Shown one piece after another: positions 11,006 to 23,600 of a stretch of DNA of 64,000 nucleotides; position 1 is the stretch's first letter; each line of letters starts with the position of its first letter. Under the pieces are notes generated by a model. It saw only the letters and a list, made by a program, of their open reading frames with translations. It made no database searches and had not been told where the DNA came from. The stretch comes from Rhytidiadelphus loreus. Its lineage: Eukaryota > Streptophyta > Bryopsida > Hypnales > Hylocomiaceae. The DNA lies in NCBI GenBank assembly GCA_947034895.1, contig OX344764.1, forward strand, positions 39,992,935 to 40,056,934, written 5' to 3'. Made by a program: the position numbers and the translations under genes.

Positions 11006-14000
11006 ATGGGATGCATATTTTCCACGGAAGCGGTAGACGACGTCGGAGGTTCCTCTTTAGTCGAAATCCCCGCCCAGTCGGGTGAAGTCCATGTGTTTGT
11101 ACCGGGCTTCAGGGAGCCAAAACCAATCGATTTAACGGAGCTTCTGAAGGGATCTGTGTCTGTGGGGATGGCCTCAAGGTTGCATTCTCTTCGATCACAA
11201 ATAATCGCTGCCTTGGGCGGCAAAAAAGTGCAAGTGATGAAATTAAGTCGAAAGAAATCCTTGGATGCTAAGGGTAAGGACATCTTATGTTCTTTGTACT
11301 CTCTCAAGCAGCCTGAATTTTTTCTGCCTCGGCATTCTTGATTTAAAATGTACGTTTATTCGTTTTAGTATATTGAAGGGATCGGTTGATATTGAACTGC
11401 AGGTGATTCCAATGGTCAGGATTTAGAGAACGCTCTGAATGACTACTTACCTGTATTATTGGGCCTCGTCACCGGAGGTAATACACGTCTAAGTCATTGT
11501 GTAGTCTTTGATGTTGAACTTCATTTACATTTTTTTAATACAGTAGGTTTGCTTGTAGGAGCATTGGTTTATTATTGCATTTTTTGTGATCTGACATGAG
11601 ACGATTTTTTCTGTTGGTTAGGTGAGAAATTCAGCTCGGCTGTTGAGTTTCCGTGGACAAATGTGGTGGACGACAGTCAGGTCAGTGCGTGGTTGCTCTT
11701 TCTTGTCAATTTAATCTTTTTTTTTTCGTGATAATTTTTGGAGAAGTGTAGCGGATAATCAAGACCTTATAGTCAAGTTCTTTGCGATATGTCGGATAGT
11801 TCGTTGCATCCTTTTTTGTAATTGATATCTTGACGTGGCTTTTTCACTATTTAACTAATGAATTTGCTACTCAAAACAGGAGTCTGCACTTGCGAGTGGG
11901 TACTATGAGTTGCTGTCGGTGCTCCATCTTTTAGGGATGCTGGCAATCCAAGAAGCTAATGTGTGCTTGACACCGAGACAGCCGGCCGATGGGTACAATC
12001 CCAAAGCTACTGAAGGCATGTGCTTTGCTTTGCACCCAGTCTTTGCTTTTGGGCGGTACATATCTGCGAGTCTTTCTTGGTACAGTGTATCTGATGGTAA
12101 CTCCTACTAGCTTTGCCACTTTCCGCATTGCAATTGCAGTAGTATTTATTTCGGTTTTAGTTTCGCCTGCAATTGGTTTGCAAAAGGGTGTGTGTTCTGC
12201 ACACACAAGTTACCGCCTCAAGACGGTTGACAGGTGTGCCTAATTTATGTCAGCAGATTCTCTGTCTATCGATTTTTGAATATATTCATACCTGTATTCC
12301 TGCAAGAGAGGAATTTGATGAGTTGCTAGAGAATCTGATTGAATTGGGCAGTCTTTATGGTTCATGGGGTTTGCTTTTGTACCCAAGGGGAGAGACTAAG
12401 CAGTGGTTTGAAAATGTAGAAAATTCTTGTGTCCATCTAAGGTTTCAGTGAACTTGTTACATGTGGTACAGGAATAGTGACATTTTAAGATGCTCAAGAG
12501 GGATTTTGAATTATTCAATCAATGAGCACTACACTAAGGAATATATTGATGATTGTATTGAGGAGTATGTGGAGAGATATATGGAAATTACTCAATTCTA
12601 TTTGGGGTATCTACGCTTGCGATTATCCGCATGTTGTGGTATTCTAACCAGGCGTGTGTCTTGAACAGAAAACAGGAGGAACGCCATCGAGGTCTTGTTG
12701 AAAGCTGCAACATATTTTGAGTGTGCTATTAAAGCTGTTCTGCCAAACACCCCAGAAAGTATAAAGTAAGCCATCTAAACTTTCATGTTCCTGCTGCTAC
12801 TGGATACTGCATCGTCAAGAACATGAAATATTTTTGTCCTGTTCTTTTACAGGCAACTAGGGGAGGGATATAATTGAGGTCTGTTAGTAGCTCTATAACT
12901 ATGCAATGTCTCTGTCATATGTAAATGCTGAATTCATTTGGACCATGTTATTCGAGAATGTAGACTAAACATGCAGCTGCTTATGTGCAGAGCGAAACTG
13001 CCAGCTGATATAACGGAGGCGATGCTCAGGTCATTGGAGCAGCAAGCGTTAGGCCAGGTACTTGGAGTTTTAGACCACCCATTTACTACGATGATGTAAT
13101 GTTTTTTGACCCCTTTTTCGCATGGGTACTCAAATCCAAGTTTGTGGTGCAGGCTGTGGAATTACAACTAGGGTTTGCAGTTGGGAATGTCAAAGCTTCG
13201 CTTGCAGTGAAGCGAAGACTAGCCTGTGAGTACGTCGAAGTATGGGAGGAGGTAGGTGTTAAGAGTACTTAATAAGAATCTTCTGATACATATTGATAAA
13301 CTATTTATTTCATTTTTGCACGTGAACCGAAGCTTTCATCAACCTTAATCATTGGAAGAAATTCCTAATTTAAGTTTTTTTCTTTATTTGGTATTAATGA
13401 ATGCTTTATGCATGACAGGCACTGCAAAAGCTGGCCTCCGTGCCCTTGGCAGACGACTTGAGGGATAAGCAAGTGCTGTTCGTGAAATGGAAACTTGCTG
13501 AAGCCAAGGTATAATTCCCAGCACATAGTTTGTTGACTCCTGAAAATCTGAAGAAAGTCTTAGTCTTCCTTCTTCCTAAAGGTGCCATTCCAATCAGTTT
13601 TAGTTGCCGCTGATCTTCGGTTATTTTTTTCTTCGGCAATGGTAACCTTTTTTGTTCTGTTTTTACAGACCGCAGCCTACTATTTCCATGGCCTTATTCT
13701 AGATGAGGGGTATGAAGACAATGCACATGCAGAAGCGCTGTCGTGCCTCAAAGCGTCTCACGTATACCTGAAAGAAAGTCAAAAAGCCCGCACTGAGTTT
13801 GGAAGCATGGAGCCTCTCACAATGTATGCTACATGCACCGTTTTCTTTCATTTGAAACTTGTGCTTAGTTTCACTCCCCAATTGGTTGTGATCGAAGGTG
13901 CCATTGTTGTGAATACCCGTAAATATTAGATCTCTTCTGTGTTTGTAAACAAAGTTCTTAGGGTTTGGGAGTACTTTGCTTGCCGAAGATGCAAAGCTTA

Positions 14001-14908
14001 AAGAGCCTGATGCCATGTTGTGTAGGGTTCCTCCATCGTGGGGTACGATAAAGTACCTGGCTCAGAGAGTACCCAGGGAGACGCTGAGCAAAGCACGAAT
14101 TTTCAGAGACAATTACTCCTCAGAAAAGTAAGTGAAGTTCGAATTGCACGAGTGCTGTTCTTTCCTGAAATTTATTCACTCTACCCTCTCTAATTACACA
14201 TTGCTGTGTCCATCTGTTATGTTGCGTACACATCGGATTGGACAATTTCTACATGTCAACTTGTGAACACATTTGAGGCAGTGCAATTAGAAGGGTTGAG
14301 GTTTCGTCGTTGTTATGGCACATTCCCACTATGTCCTGAGAGTCTCTCATGTCATGTCATATCATGTTGTGTTCATGGCTAATTGGACAACTAACTTACG
14401 TTGTAAACACATGTGTAATTAGAGAATGTTGAGTGAATGTCATTGCTAATAGAAATCATGTCATGTTCCAGCCAGGGAGTCGGGCACTAATTGGGATTGG
14501 CACTAATGACCAGTTCCAGCCAATTTGAGTTGAGCTCCTGGCTGGAACATGATATTATTTTCATTATCACTCTAGAGATTTTTACTTGTAGTCATCATGT
14601 GGCGTTTTATAGTAAGAAACGTGGTTTCTAAGAGATGGAAATTGCACTGCAGAATGCCAAGTGCAACACCCGAACTGCCGGAGTTTCCAATTGCGTTGGA
14701 AGCAAACCCTTTCCATTTACCCCCAGTGGATTCAGCTTGGAAGAAAGAGCGTGGGTTTGAAGCAAGACCTTCCCTGACTCCAGGCGTACCCTCGTTTCTG
14801 ACCAGAAAAAGTTCAGCTCAGACACGCCCACCCGTTTCGGATTTGAGACGGGCGGGGGCTCCCATGACCCCGCCATTGATTGTTTCGGACATGGTGCAAG
14901 CAAGATAA
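11006..14908 (+). CDS. BRO1-domain protein with N-terminal lipid-anchor motif
   Basis: The protein resembles the plant endosomal-targeting BRO1-like family, whose BRO1 fold binds ESCRT-III in animal Alix and yeast Bro1. CDS joins 11006..11273, 11403..11477, 11622..11680, 11880..12015, 12669..12765, 12991..13057, 13153..13251, 13419..13508, 13669..13823, 14026..14127 and 14653..14908, giving 1404 nt and 467 aa. Family landmarks in order: MGCIFS start, VPGFREPKPID, DYLPVLLGLV, YYELLSVLHLLGMLA, ADGYNPKATEENRRNAIEVL, VKRRLACEYVEVWEE, LFVKWKLAEAK, AAYYFHGLILDEG, VPPSWGTIKYLAQ and LPPVDSAWKKERGF. MGC at the start is a classic N-myristoylation plus palmitoylation signal, so membrane attachment is likely. 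The ATG at 11006 is chosen over an upstream in-frame codon for this reason. The fourth intron appears to use a GC donor (12016). The C-terminal 60 residues after the BRO1 domain are Pro- and Ser-rich and not recognised. Confidence 0.9.
14461..14552. repeat. perfect 16-bp inverted repeat in BRO1 gene intron 10
   Basis: TCATGTTCCAGCCAGG at 14461-14476 is the exact complement of 14537-14552. The 60-bp loop repeats GGCACTAAT and CAGTTCCAGCC pieces. It is probably a small foldback insertion in the intron, with no effect on the coding frame. Confidence 0.65.
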
Positions 14909-16298
14909 TAAGGAACTCTTGTCAAGGTTATCGAGTATGAAAAAATATTCTGTATTCAGCTACCGAAGCCTTCATGATCTACATGCGCTGTGGACAGTTT
15001 TGATCAATTCTGATCGTATTTATGTTCTGAAACTTCAAGAACGTGGTCTGATGGAGAATAGCAAGTACAACATGAGTACGTCGCTAGAATTTTTGAATTT
15101 GAGAGAGTATTCTTTACTTGGATCCCATTTTAGTCTGTCTTCTACCTCTGCAGTTTTGTTGCTGTATTTTGTCAATCATAGGAGGCTACTTAAGTAATAG
15201 TCTATAGAGTGGTTCCAATTGGAACCGTGGGGAGGGTAGAGATAGTTTAGTAATCGTTCACAGTCTGTGACTTTGAAGTACGCAGGTCGCACGCCGTTGT
15301 ATAATATTCCGTAGAGAGACAGTTGTTAGAGTGCAGTTCAATTTGACCGGGGGTTTTGTGATTTAGAAGGGTACAAATTTAATGAAAAATGTATAGTTTG
15401 CTTTTGCAAATCATAAGAATGAAGGTGTCATGTATTTTGGCATTGAAAATTTTACACCTAATTCTTTTGATGTCACAGTCTTGGTATCCAAAATGCAAGT
15501 GATCATCTGGAGTTTTTTAACATCGCAATAATTATCACTGCTTTATGTAGAAGTGACATTCAAGAAGTACCCATCTTATACGTGGGAGTCAACAGACATC
15601 TTGATTACAAGTATTGGTTCCCACTCGCTCATTAGTAGCATTTGCTGAGTGTCCAATTGCTTTTGAGATGAAATAAGCCCCCTGAGTTAGGGTTTAAGGT
15701 TTGAAGGATTTAAGGTTTAGGGCTTAAGAGTTTGTCATGTCACCCAAACGTATCTTAAGATCAGTTCCCCGCACATCTTGGAAACTACGCCGAGTAATTT
15801 AACGGTGACTGAGGCACCTGGCAAGTATGAATTTTCACAATCCAAATTGTCAGGTACCGATACTGCAACAATTGACGGAAACAACAGACCATGAAAAAAG
15901 GGGGCAATGAGGGCCTAAGCGACCAGCATGCACTAGAGATTCGCGGATAGTAACAAGAGTGTCGCCCTCAACTCCTTACTGTCCTTCGGTAAGGCTGAAA
16001 ATAGAACGAGAGCGCAGAATCCTGAACTCCTGGATCGGGAAAAGGGGCAGGGATCATGTGCTCTGACGATCTTTTAGTGTCATTCCTTCCTGCACGAAAC
16101 CACATAAGCGTGACTTGTGGAGGTCGTTCGAATGCAAGAAGCCAGGCTGTTGACTCTCGAGACGGACGGAGTGACCATGATGACGGATGAGATGGGCCAT
16201 CACTGTCCAGGCGGACTGCCCAGACGGGCTCAGATGAGTCCATAAGGACTGGCTAGGGTTTGGTTGTTGTTGGTTGTTGTACCAGGAGTGGAGAGAGA
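14909..16298. other. intergenic region, no gene recognised
   Basis: It holds the 3-prime region of the BRO1-domain gene and the promoter side of the SRPBCC gene. Degenerate telomere-like sequence (AGGGTTTAAGG, GGTTTAGGGC) is seen at about 15690-15725. No supported open frame or RNA gene was found. Confidence 0.5.
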
Positions 16299-17092
16299 AT
16301 GGCCCCCGAGAAAGCCGATTTGGAACTGAAGTTACCCGTGCCTGTCTACCGGATTTGGTGCGCGGCGAAGCAGATCCAAGTGCTCATGCCGCAGATTCTG
16401 CCCGACGTGTTCACCAGCTGCGACTTGGATGGCGATGGCGGTCCCGGCTCGATTCGCGTCTACCATTGCGGCCCTGGTACACTCTAGTCTCGTGCATTCT
16501 TTTGATCGATGAGGCTATTAGCATTAGATCTTGTTGTAAAATTGCACCTCATGCCGCGTTGAAATTGATGCTTTGTAATTGTGTTCATGCGTTACGGAAT
16601 TTTCACGTTCTTGAAATTTTTCTGATTGCCTTATACTGCGTTTTTTCGATTCTGTTTTTAAGCACTCTGTTCTTAAACTGTAAGTACACATCCAAAGATT
16701 GGAAAAGGTTAAAAAGAATGCTGAAATTGTTATAGATTAGAATCCGGAGAACGGGAACACTGGCCTCGTTTTAGGACTTGAGGAGATGCCTGTGAATGTT
16801 TTTTGCAGCAATTCAAGAAGGTTTCACGATTCGGGAACGCATCGACGAAATTGACGAGATCTTGCACTCGATCAGCTACTCTGTCTTGGAAGGCGATCCC
16901 CGATACAAGTCCATGCGGGCAACAATACGCTACATCGCGAGCGAGGACGGCGCCACTTGCACTGCGGATTTCAAGGCGGAGTATGTCATTGATGATTCGG
17001 AGGAAGGCTTTTCAGACGAGATTACGGAATTGGTATCGCTCATGCAGACCAGCTTGTGTGACTATCTGCTCGCTAATCCCGCCTTCCAATAG
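16299..17092 (+). CDS. SRPBCC (Bet v 1 / PR-10-like) ligand-binding protein
   Basis: CDS joins 16299..16476 and 16809..17092, 462 nt, 153 aa, the usual size for the Bet v 1 family (about 150-160 aa). These small cytosolic proteins form a hydrophobic cavity that binds steroids, flavonoids, cytokinins or alkaloid precursors; some members are enzymes. Visible marks are the N-terminal beta strand LELKLPVPVYRIW, MPQILPDVFTS, the glycine-rich loop GDGGPGSI at 45-52, IRERIDEIDE and the strand ISYSVLEGD, and a C-terminal amphipathic helix (ITELVSLMQTSLCDYLL). The single phase-1 intron follows GP at about residue 59, a position common in this family. No signal peptide is seen. The ligand cannot be told from sequence. 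Acidic residues (DDSEEGFSDE) precede the last helix. Confidence 0.85.
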
Positions 17093-20020
17093 GTACTTTG
17101 AAAATTGTACGTAAGGCTATGCAATTGTAGGTGCCATTACTTACCAAACCTTGATTTAGTGCAAGCTACTGAGGTTTCGTTTTCTTGTGTAGGATAATAC
17201 TCTTATCAAGTTATGCTCTATAGAAATCTTAGGTTTACATGATGCTGGGATTCTCGTTGTTGATATTAGGGTTCAGTTATTGACCCTTGAAGTAAGAAGT
17301 TTGTCTTGATCTGCTGTAGTTCGTTACTATGACCGGAGGTTTCTATGCCTGTGGGCAGCACCATATTTTGTGACAGTTCTGTAGTACCATTCTGTTGATC
17401 TACCTCCCATTCTACCTGAACATGGGAGGAACTTGTTGAGGGACTACTTTACCAATTCAAAGATGCTCCGGGGCATTGCCAAGCTCATGAGCTGAACTGC
17501 TCTTATAGATCTAATCCCTTGTTGACAGTTTCTTATTTGCAATTTTTAGAGAGCTACATTATAGATCATTGAGAATCTGAGTCTGACACGTTGGTTGGAA
17601 GGTTATCTTTCAGGACTAATTCCTGTGGGTCAGCAGGAGACTAATACCAGCCCAGGACTTCAAGGTTGAACAATTCAACTGATTACGTGCCGATGACCAC
17701 AATCCTTAGGCGGTGGTTGCCGTGCGCTTACCTGCCACTGTCAGGCAACAACCACCACTTACCTGTAATGTCAAGCAAATGGTGAACTGTACCAAAGTAT
17801 ACCCATTTTTCAATTCGAGGAACTGCATCTGCAGAACTTACTGCAGCTACAACTCAACTCTCTCTTCTCCTACAATATTCTAGTAATTGCACATTCCCTG
17901 TGTATCCTGAGAATCTGTAGAGTATATCCTGAGATTCTCATGTTGTGTACCAGTCTGATTGCACAACTTCCATATGTCAAGTTGTCAAATGAAATGAACC
18001 TGTTTGTGTCTGGAAGGCTGTGCAATTAGTGTGGATCGAATGTAGTGCAATCTGCATATCAACATCAATGCTTTGTTTGTAAGAGAAAACTACATTGGCC
18101 GGTGCTACTGAATACCTTCACTTGTTCTTATCGATGGTAGCCATTGCTAAGTTTTCAAGCAATTTCTGTAATTCCTGAATGAAAGGTAGTTTGGAATTTT
18201 TTTAACTGATTGTCTGGTGATCAACATTCTTCTAAATGCTCTGAAATTGTTCCTACAGAGCTCAATAACTAATTGTACTTTAAAGATTTGAAAGTTTCTT
18301 CACATTAATTTGAGAACAGAAAGGAGTACAGGGATGGTCGGTATAGATAGAGACAAGGACAATATGGGGATGCTAGAGTGTTTACTTTGCAAACATCATT
18401 TGTGTTGTACTTCAAATGAAATGGATTGGGCTCATGCTGGTACTGTACGTGGTCTGATTTGGCACTCCACATCAGATTCTTAGGGGTCCATGTCACCTCA
18501 CACCATTCCCAAGATGACATGAGGCACTTTTTTACAAAAATGACTTAATTTATGCTAAATTTGACCTTCATGTAGGGTAATTAATTGGATGTCATTTTAT
18601 TAATCAGAAAGACCTTGATTACACCGTGCTAATGTATCTAGGTGGGTGCTTTAAAAAGACTACTTGTTTAATCTCTTGCTTCAAAATGGTGGATTCTTTG
18701 TACTACACCATTGATTCTTGCCCAAGCTATCAATAATAGTAGCGTACTACCCCACTCGACTTTGACGATTCATAATGAATTCCAAGTAAGATGCACCAAA
18801 ATTCCGAACAATGTGCACTTCATTCTTCTTTCTTGCAAATTTATTTCAATTGAATTCTTCACATCTACCACCTTCCATTCACTATCAAATGATAATTGAT
18901 TGCTTTTACTACCTACTGCCTTATCCTTAAAAAACATTCTTGTCCAACATTCCCTTACCTTCTACAAAATATTCTTATAAATGCCTTCTACACTCCCACC
19001 GCATCATTAATCTACACTTTCATAAAAATACATGCATGTGAGTGTAAATCCTAGTCAAATGACTTCACTTCCTGCTAAGGCAATGATTTTTTCTATTGCC
19101 AATCATTTTGCCAATTGAAAGAGGCAAAATTTAGGGTGATTTTTTTTCCAAAGCTCACCTTTGGGTGTAAGAATGTTTTTTAGTTTTTAATTTATGGATG
19201 ATTGCCAAAGAAAGGATGGATGATAATCGTTAAAATACAGATGGAATCTTGAAAATTGAATGATGCCAATTTTTGTTTAGTCTTTTCGAAAATGAAAATG
19301 AAAATAAAAATAAAAATAAATTTAAATTTAAACTGTTTGGACTCTAGCTTAGCCTTGCTGGCATATGAGCGCGCCCCCCCCAGCAGTGCAAACTGCTCTA
19401 CGTGGAACGGATTCCCCGGAAATCGAGATTCCGCCTCGTTTACGACGACAGTGACTGAGGGACATCCCGGAAGAACCGACGGAGTTGCCTTGAAATCATC
19501 AACCAAAAGCCAAATTGTTGTGATCTGTGTGTTGCAGCAAAAGATGCGGCTTAAGACACCAGAGGAATATGCGGTCCGGAAGTGACTCACAGTCTTCGGC
19601 GGCAACAAGGCAACGCAGTCCAGTTAACTTATACAATGCTCCCATCCAGCTCCACAAGAAGCTTATTACAACAACAGCAAGAGACAGATCCCTTGTTGCG
19701 CAAGTTTGCTTTTTACCATTTCTCGTTTTTAGGTTTTGTGTGTCTACAATTTGGTGGAGAGAGAGGTCCCTTGAGCGTTCCTTTCGCAGAAGGAGAGATC
19801 GGTGACGTAAGTGAATAGCCGAATTTTTTGCATGGCCGGCGACGTTGCCGTGTTGTTAGAGACGGAATTTTGTCAATTGTGACGACGATTAGGGTTTTGA
19901 GGGATGCGTTGGTGGAACAGATTGTAGGTTTTGCTACGTTTGAGGTTTCGAGGTTTGAGGTTTGAGTGGAGGAGGTTTTGTTTTGTGAGTTTGCGTGAAT
20001 TGTAGTGTGGATTGTAGCTC
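17093..20020. other. intergenic region, dispersed repeats only
   Basis: No gene is supported. The segment 17860-18020 resembles part of intron 10 of the BRO1 gene (about 14170-14300): both share TGTTG-GTAC, GATTG-ACAA and ATGTCAA-TTGT blocks in the same order, indicating a dispersed repeat. A run of A/T simple sequence lies at 19290-19330, then a C8 tract at 19374-19381. GC content rises from about 19370, as expected for the promoter and leader of the next gene. Confidence 0.5.
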
Positions 20021-20656
20021 ATGGCTGGTCCCAGTGAGGATTTCGACCACCTCTTCAAGGTCCTCTTGATAGGCAACTCCGGAGTGGGGAAGAGCAGCTT
20101 GCTCCTCCGTTTCACCGCCGGGAAATTCGACGACCTTTCCCCGACAATTGGCGTGGATTTCAAGGTGAAGATGCTCACGCTCCAAGGGAAGCGATTGAAG
20201 CTCACCATCTGGGACACGGCTGGCCAGGAGCGGTTCCGAACGCTGACGAGCTCGTACTATCGCGGCGCGCAGGGCATCATCCTGGTGTACGACGTCACAC
20301 GACGAGCGACGTTCACAGATTTGTCCGACGTGTGGTTGAAGGAGGTCGACCGATTCTCCACCAACAAGGACTGCATCAAGATGCTGATCGGGAACAAGGT
20401 GGACTTGGAGGAGAAGGAGCGCGTGGTGACGAAGAAGGAAGGGATTGCGTTTGCCAGGCAGCACGGCTGCTTGTTCCTAGAGGCCAGTGCCAAGACGAGC
20501 ATCAACGTGCAGCGATGTTTCGAAGAGCTCGTGCATAAGATCATCGACACGCCAAGCTTGACGGCCGACACGGCGCAATTGAAGAGCAATTTCTTGAGAC
20601 CGGACCAAGCTTCGGAGCTCGGATCTCTCGTTCCCGGCGGCGCTTGCAGCTGTTGA
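20021..20656 (+). CDS. RABC: RABC / Rab18-type small GTPase
   Basis: This is a 211-aa Rab GTPase, a membrane-traffic switch. The RABC (Rab18) class acts at ER, lipid droplets or peroxisome-related membranes in other organisms. All nucleotide-binding motifs are intact: P-loop GNSGVGKS at 18-25, switch I Thr42 in TIGVDF (42-47), WDTAGQE at 64-70, GNKVD at 124-128 and EASAK at 154-158. The C-terminus CSC provides two cysteines for geranylgeranylation. RabC-typical sequence is seen in [19 protein letters not shown] and in the switch II region. The gene is a single exon, unlike its neighbours; a leader intron upstream of 20021 is possible. The ATG is the first in frame after a GC-rich leader and gives the standard Rab N-terminus. 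Expression should be broad, but nothing in the sequence shows regulation. Confidence 0.93.
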   Translation: MAGPSEDFDHLFKVLLIGNSGVGKSSLLLRFTAGKFDDLSPTIGVDFKVKMLTLQGKRLKLTIWDTAGQERFRTLTSSYYRGAQGIILVYDVTRRATFTDLSDVWLKEVDRFSTNKDCIKMLIGNKVDLEEKERVVTKKEGIAFARQHGCLFLEASAKTSINVQRCFEELVHKIIDTPSLTADTAQLKSNFLRPDQASELGSLVPGGACSC

Positions 20657-23600
20657 TAGAGTATTTGAACTTCCTCCCATATTTTTCTGATTTTTTCTGA
20701 TTTTTTTCGTTCTGTAGGTGTTCATACTTTTTAGAGTCCAATTTTTCATCAGCTTAGTGATTATAGTGATGCTCTCGAAGTGAGAGTGTGAAATTGTGAG
20801 TATTGGGATGAGTTAGGGAGCCATTGAGTAGGGTTTAAGACTCTCAAACTGTATAAGATTGTGAAAGAGGGACCGTATTGTGCTGGTCCAGCAATTGAAT
20901 TTGATTGTATAGATCTCATTTGTCTTTTTCAGTTATGTGTCTTCAATCTATTATTGATCTTTTGCGATAGATTTTTCTATCACTTCCCTGAATCACCGAA
21001 TTTGTATCTGAGTATTGCCTGTGTTCTTCAGCTTTGTAAATTTGGTTGAGTTTGCTTGTTGACTTGAATTTTTCTATTTCCTGTAAACATAGATCTTTTT
21101 AGTTGTATAAGTTGGATGGATTTTCTCATCCAGAGTATTTGCCTTTGAATAACATTCTCATGAACGCAAGCCATCTTGGGTTTGTGACCTCCTTGCTTTC
21201 GATGGGCTCCGAGGATTGTAACCTTTGGGATCATCGACCCTTTATGCTTGTAAATGAGATGATATTGAGAGGATAGTGGTTTAGCGTGGGCTATAAGGGG
21301 AAGTTTTTACCCCTGTTCGTCCCCCTTAGGTCAATACAAGTCAGGGTTTTTAAATTTTTGCCCTTCTTTAAGTATGTCAGTCCAGAGAGAAAATCGATTA
21401 TATAGCCCCAGACTATTCCGGTATCTTCAACTCTGACAAAGTATTCAGCCCTGGTCCAAGCTCTTTTTTTCCTTGGGCTGAAAGTGCAATGCATAATTTT
21501 GCAAAAGGGCTAAAGCGCAATGTGAAAGGATTGATCCTCCCAGACAATATTCGTTCATTCCAATGCATAATTGTGGTGTCGATTGTTCATTCAACTGATA
21601 GGCTCTGCTTTTTTGGACAGCCTCTGTTGTTGTGTCTCACCAGTGTGCATACTTCATAGTAGCCCTCTCAAAGCAGTGTCATTTGACTGCGTTATTTCAC
21701 AGCATTTATAGAACGTATGAAGCTTTTGATTTGGGGGCCATTTTCTAACTTCTGGGAGTGGGAGCTCGCGACCTAGGCTGTGCTTGGTATCTCTAACCCC
21801 CCTGATGGTCAGTGGTAAAGCGTTCTCGTATATTCATATTCAAGAAACCTATATTTAATAGAAGTGTGCACTTTACCTGCAATGTTTTGGGGCAACCCAG
21901 GTGGAGATGGAAAATGAGTTCTTAGTGTAAGGTACGTTCACCTAAATGTGTCCTAGATAAGCATTTGAGCATGGATCCTGTTGATGGACTGCCTTCAGTT
22001 TTCGCTGGTTCTTGTTGGCAGTTGAATGAATATTTATAATCAACTTATCTTGTATTTTTTGGACATTGTATGATAAACTATGAATTTCTTAAAGTGCTGA
22101 TTATAGGTGTACCCAAAAAGGACCCTAGGCTCTCACGTTCAGATCATGTACATTTTAGGCAATAATCTGCAGGGGTAGGGATAGGGTTTGCTTGCTGGTC
22201 AGGATCACTATCAGGTGCAGTTATCTCAGTCAACTTCTCGTGTATTCTGTTGAATTTCTATTTTGTGGTAGAATGGTATCCTGGTCATTGCAGGCCGTGG
22301 AGCAGGTCAGCAGGGAATACCTTTGTACGTGAATCTCCGGCTCAGATGCAATTAGATGGCTCGAGGGAATTACAGAGTAGTTTGAAGATCAAGGAGATTG
22401 AACATCACAATAAAGGTACCTCAGTTGAGGTGATGAAGACTGATTCTTAAGACACTGGATAATAATGTGCTAACAAGCTGTTGGAGTTCGTAGACTTGTA
22501 ATGCAATGCAGGTTGAAAGGAGGCTGTACCAATTTCTGTTGACAGGGCCAATGACCAACTACCACCGACTTCTTCTCGCAGTGTGAGTCTTCCAAACTGT
22601 AGAAATAGGTCCTAAAGCAGCACAGGGTTACCAATTGAAGGCAAATGTTTCAAGTCCTTGTGCGCATTTTTGGGAATGTGCCGCAGTATACAGTTTGATC
22701 TTGCAATGTGAACCATTGCACAGCAGATGAACATTACTAGGAGTATGTACGAGCAGGGTTATAACACATAGAAGCACGGTTTGAGATTTGTGGCTGTGGA
22801 CAGAAACATAATAGAAGCAGAGCCCTGGAACGCCGGACTGGTCACCGTGGAAATCATCCGTTTTGGTACCGTGTGAATCATTTGCTTAAAAAATTCTAAA
22901 AGCACTCATTGGAGGTCAAACTACTGTGCATGACCTACCCTTTTCACACAAAATATCAAAGATGAATATCTGCTTCTCTGTCAAACTACTGTGCATGACC
23001 TACCCTTTTCACACAAAATATCAAGGATGAACATCTGCTTCTCTGTCATCGACAGTACAGGATTAAGGCTTGATTTTTGGCACATCTGAAGAACCGCCTG
23101 TCTTTATGCAGAACCCCTCTGGATTTATGTCTCCATATTCAAGTTTTGAAGGTACTGTCCTATACTACTCTGTCTTTTTAAGGCTTGAAAAAAAAGCATT
23201 CCTGTATTACAATGCTATGTGCTTCCCAGTGCAGAGTTCACTCTTTGCCAGCAAATTGAAATGTGCCAAAACTAGAGCTATTTCAGTGTAAATTGTGTAA
23301 GTGCGCAATGATCTCCATTAGTCGGTTGACAGACGAGAATACTCGCACCAACGGATGCTTGTATTTGCGCTCTATCTGCAATGAGAGGATCATAACCTCA
23401 ATGCTTCCCATTTCAAGTATGTCACATGTGTCACATATCGAGGGGCTCTACATTCACGTACCTAATCATTCCATCTGTACCAAAAACTATTCAAGAATCT
23501 CAGTCACTTTTGTTAAAGGACTTATCAATCAGATAAGCCTACATCCTAGTGTAGAGTTGGGGTCGAGCGCCAATGTCAACCGTGACAGAATGATGACGTC

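Noticed and set aside
12017..12664. Open frames inside the large BRO1 gene intron (for example EEFDELLENLIELG)
   Set aside because: Including them breaks the frame and the alignment to the BRO1 family; they read as intron sequence.
19934..20589. Long minus-strand open frames (176 and 110 codons) opposite the RABC gene
   Set aside because: They are mirror frames of a GC-balanced coding exon and resemble no family. The plus strand encodes a perfect Rab.
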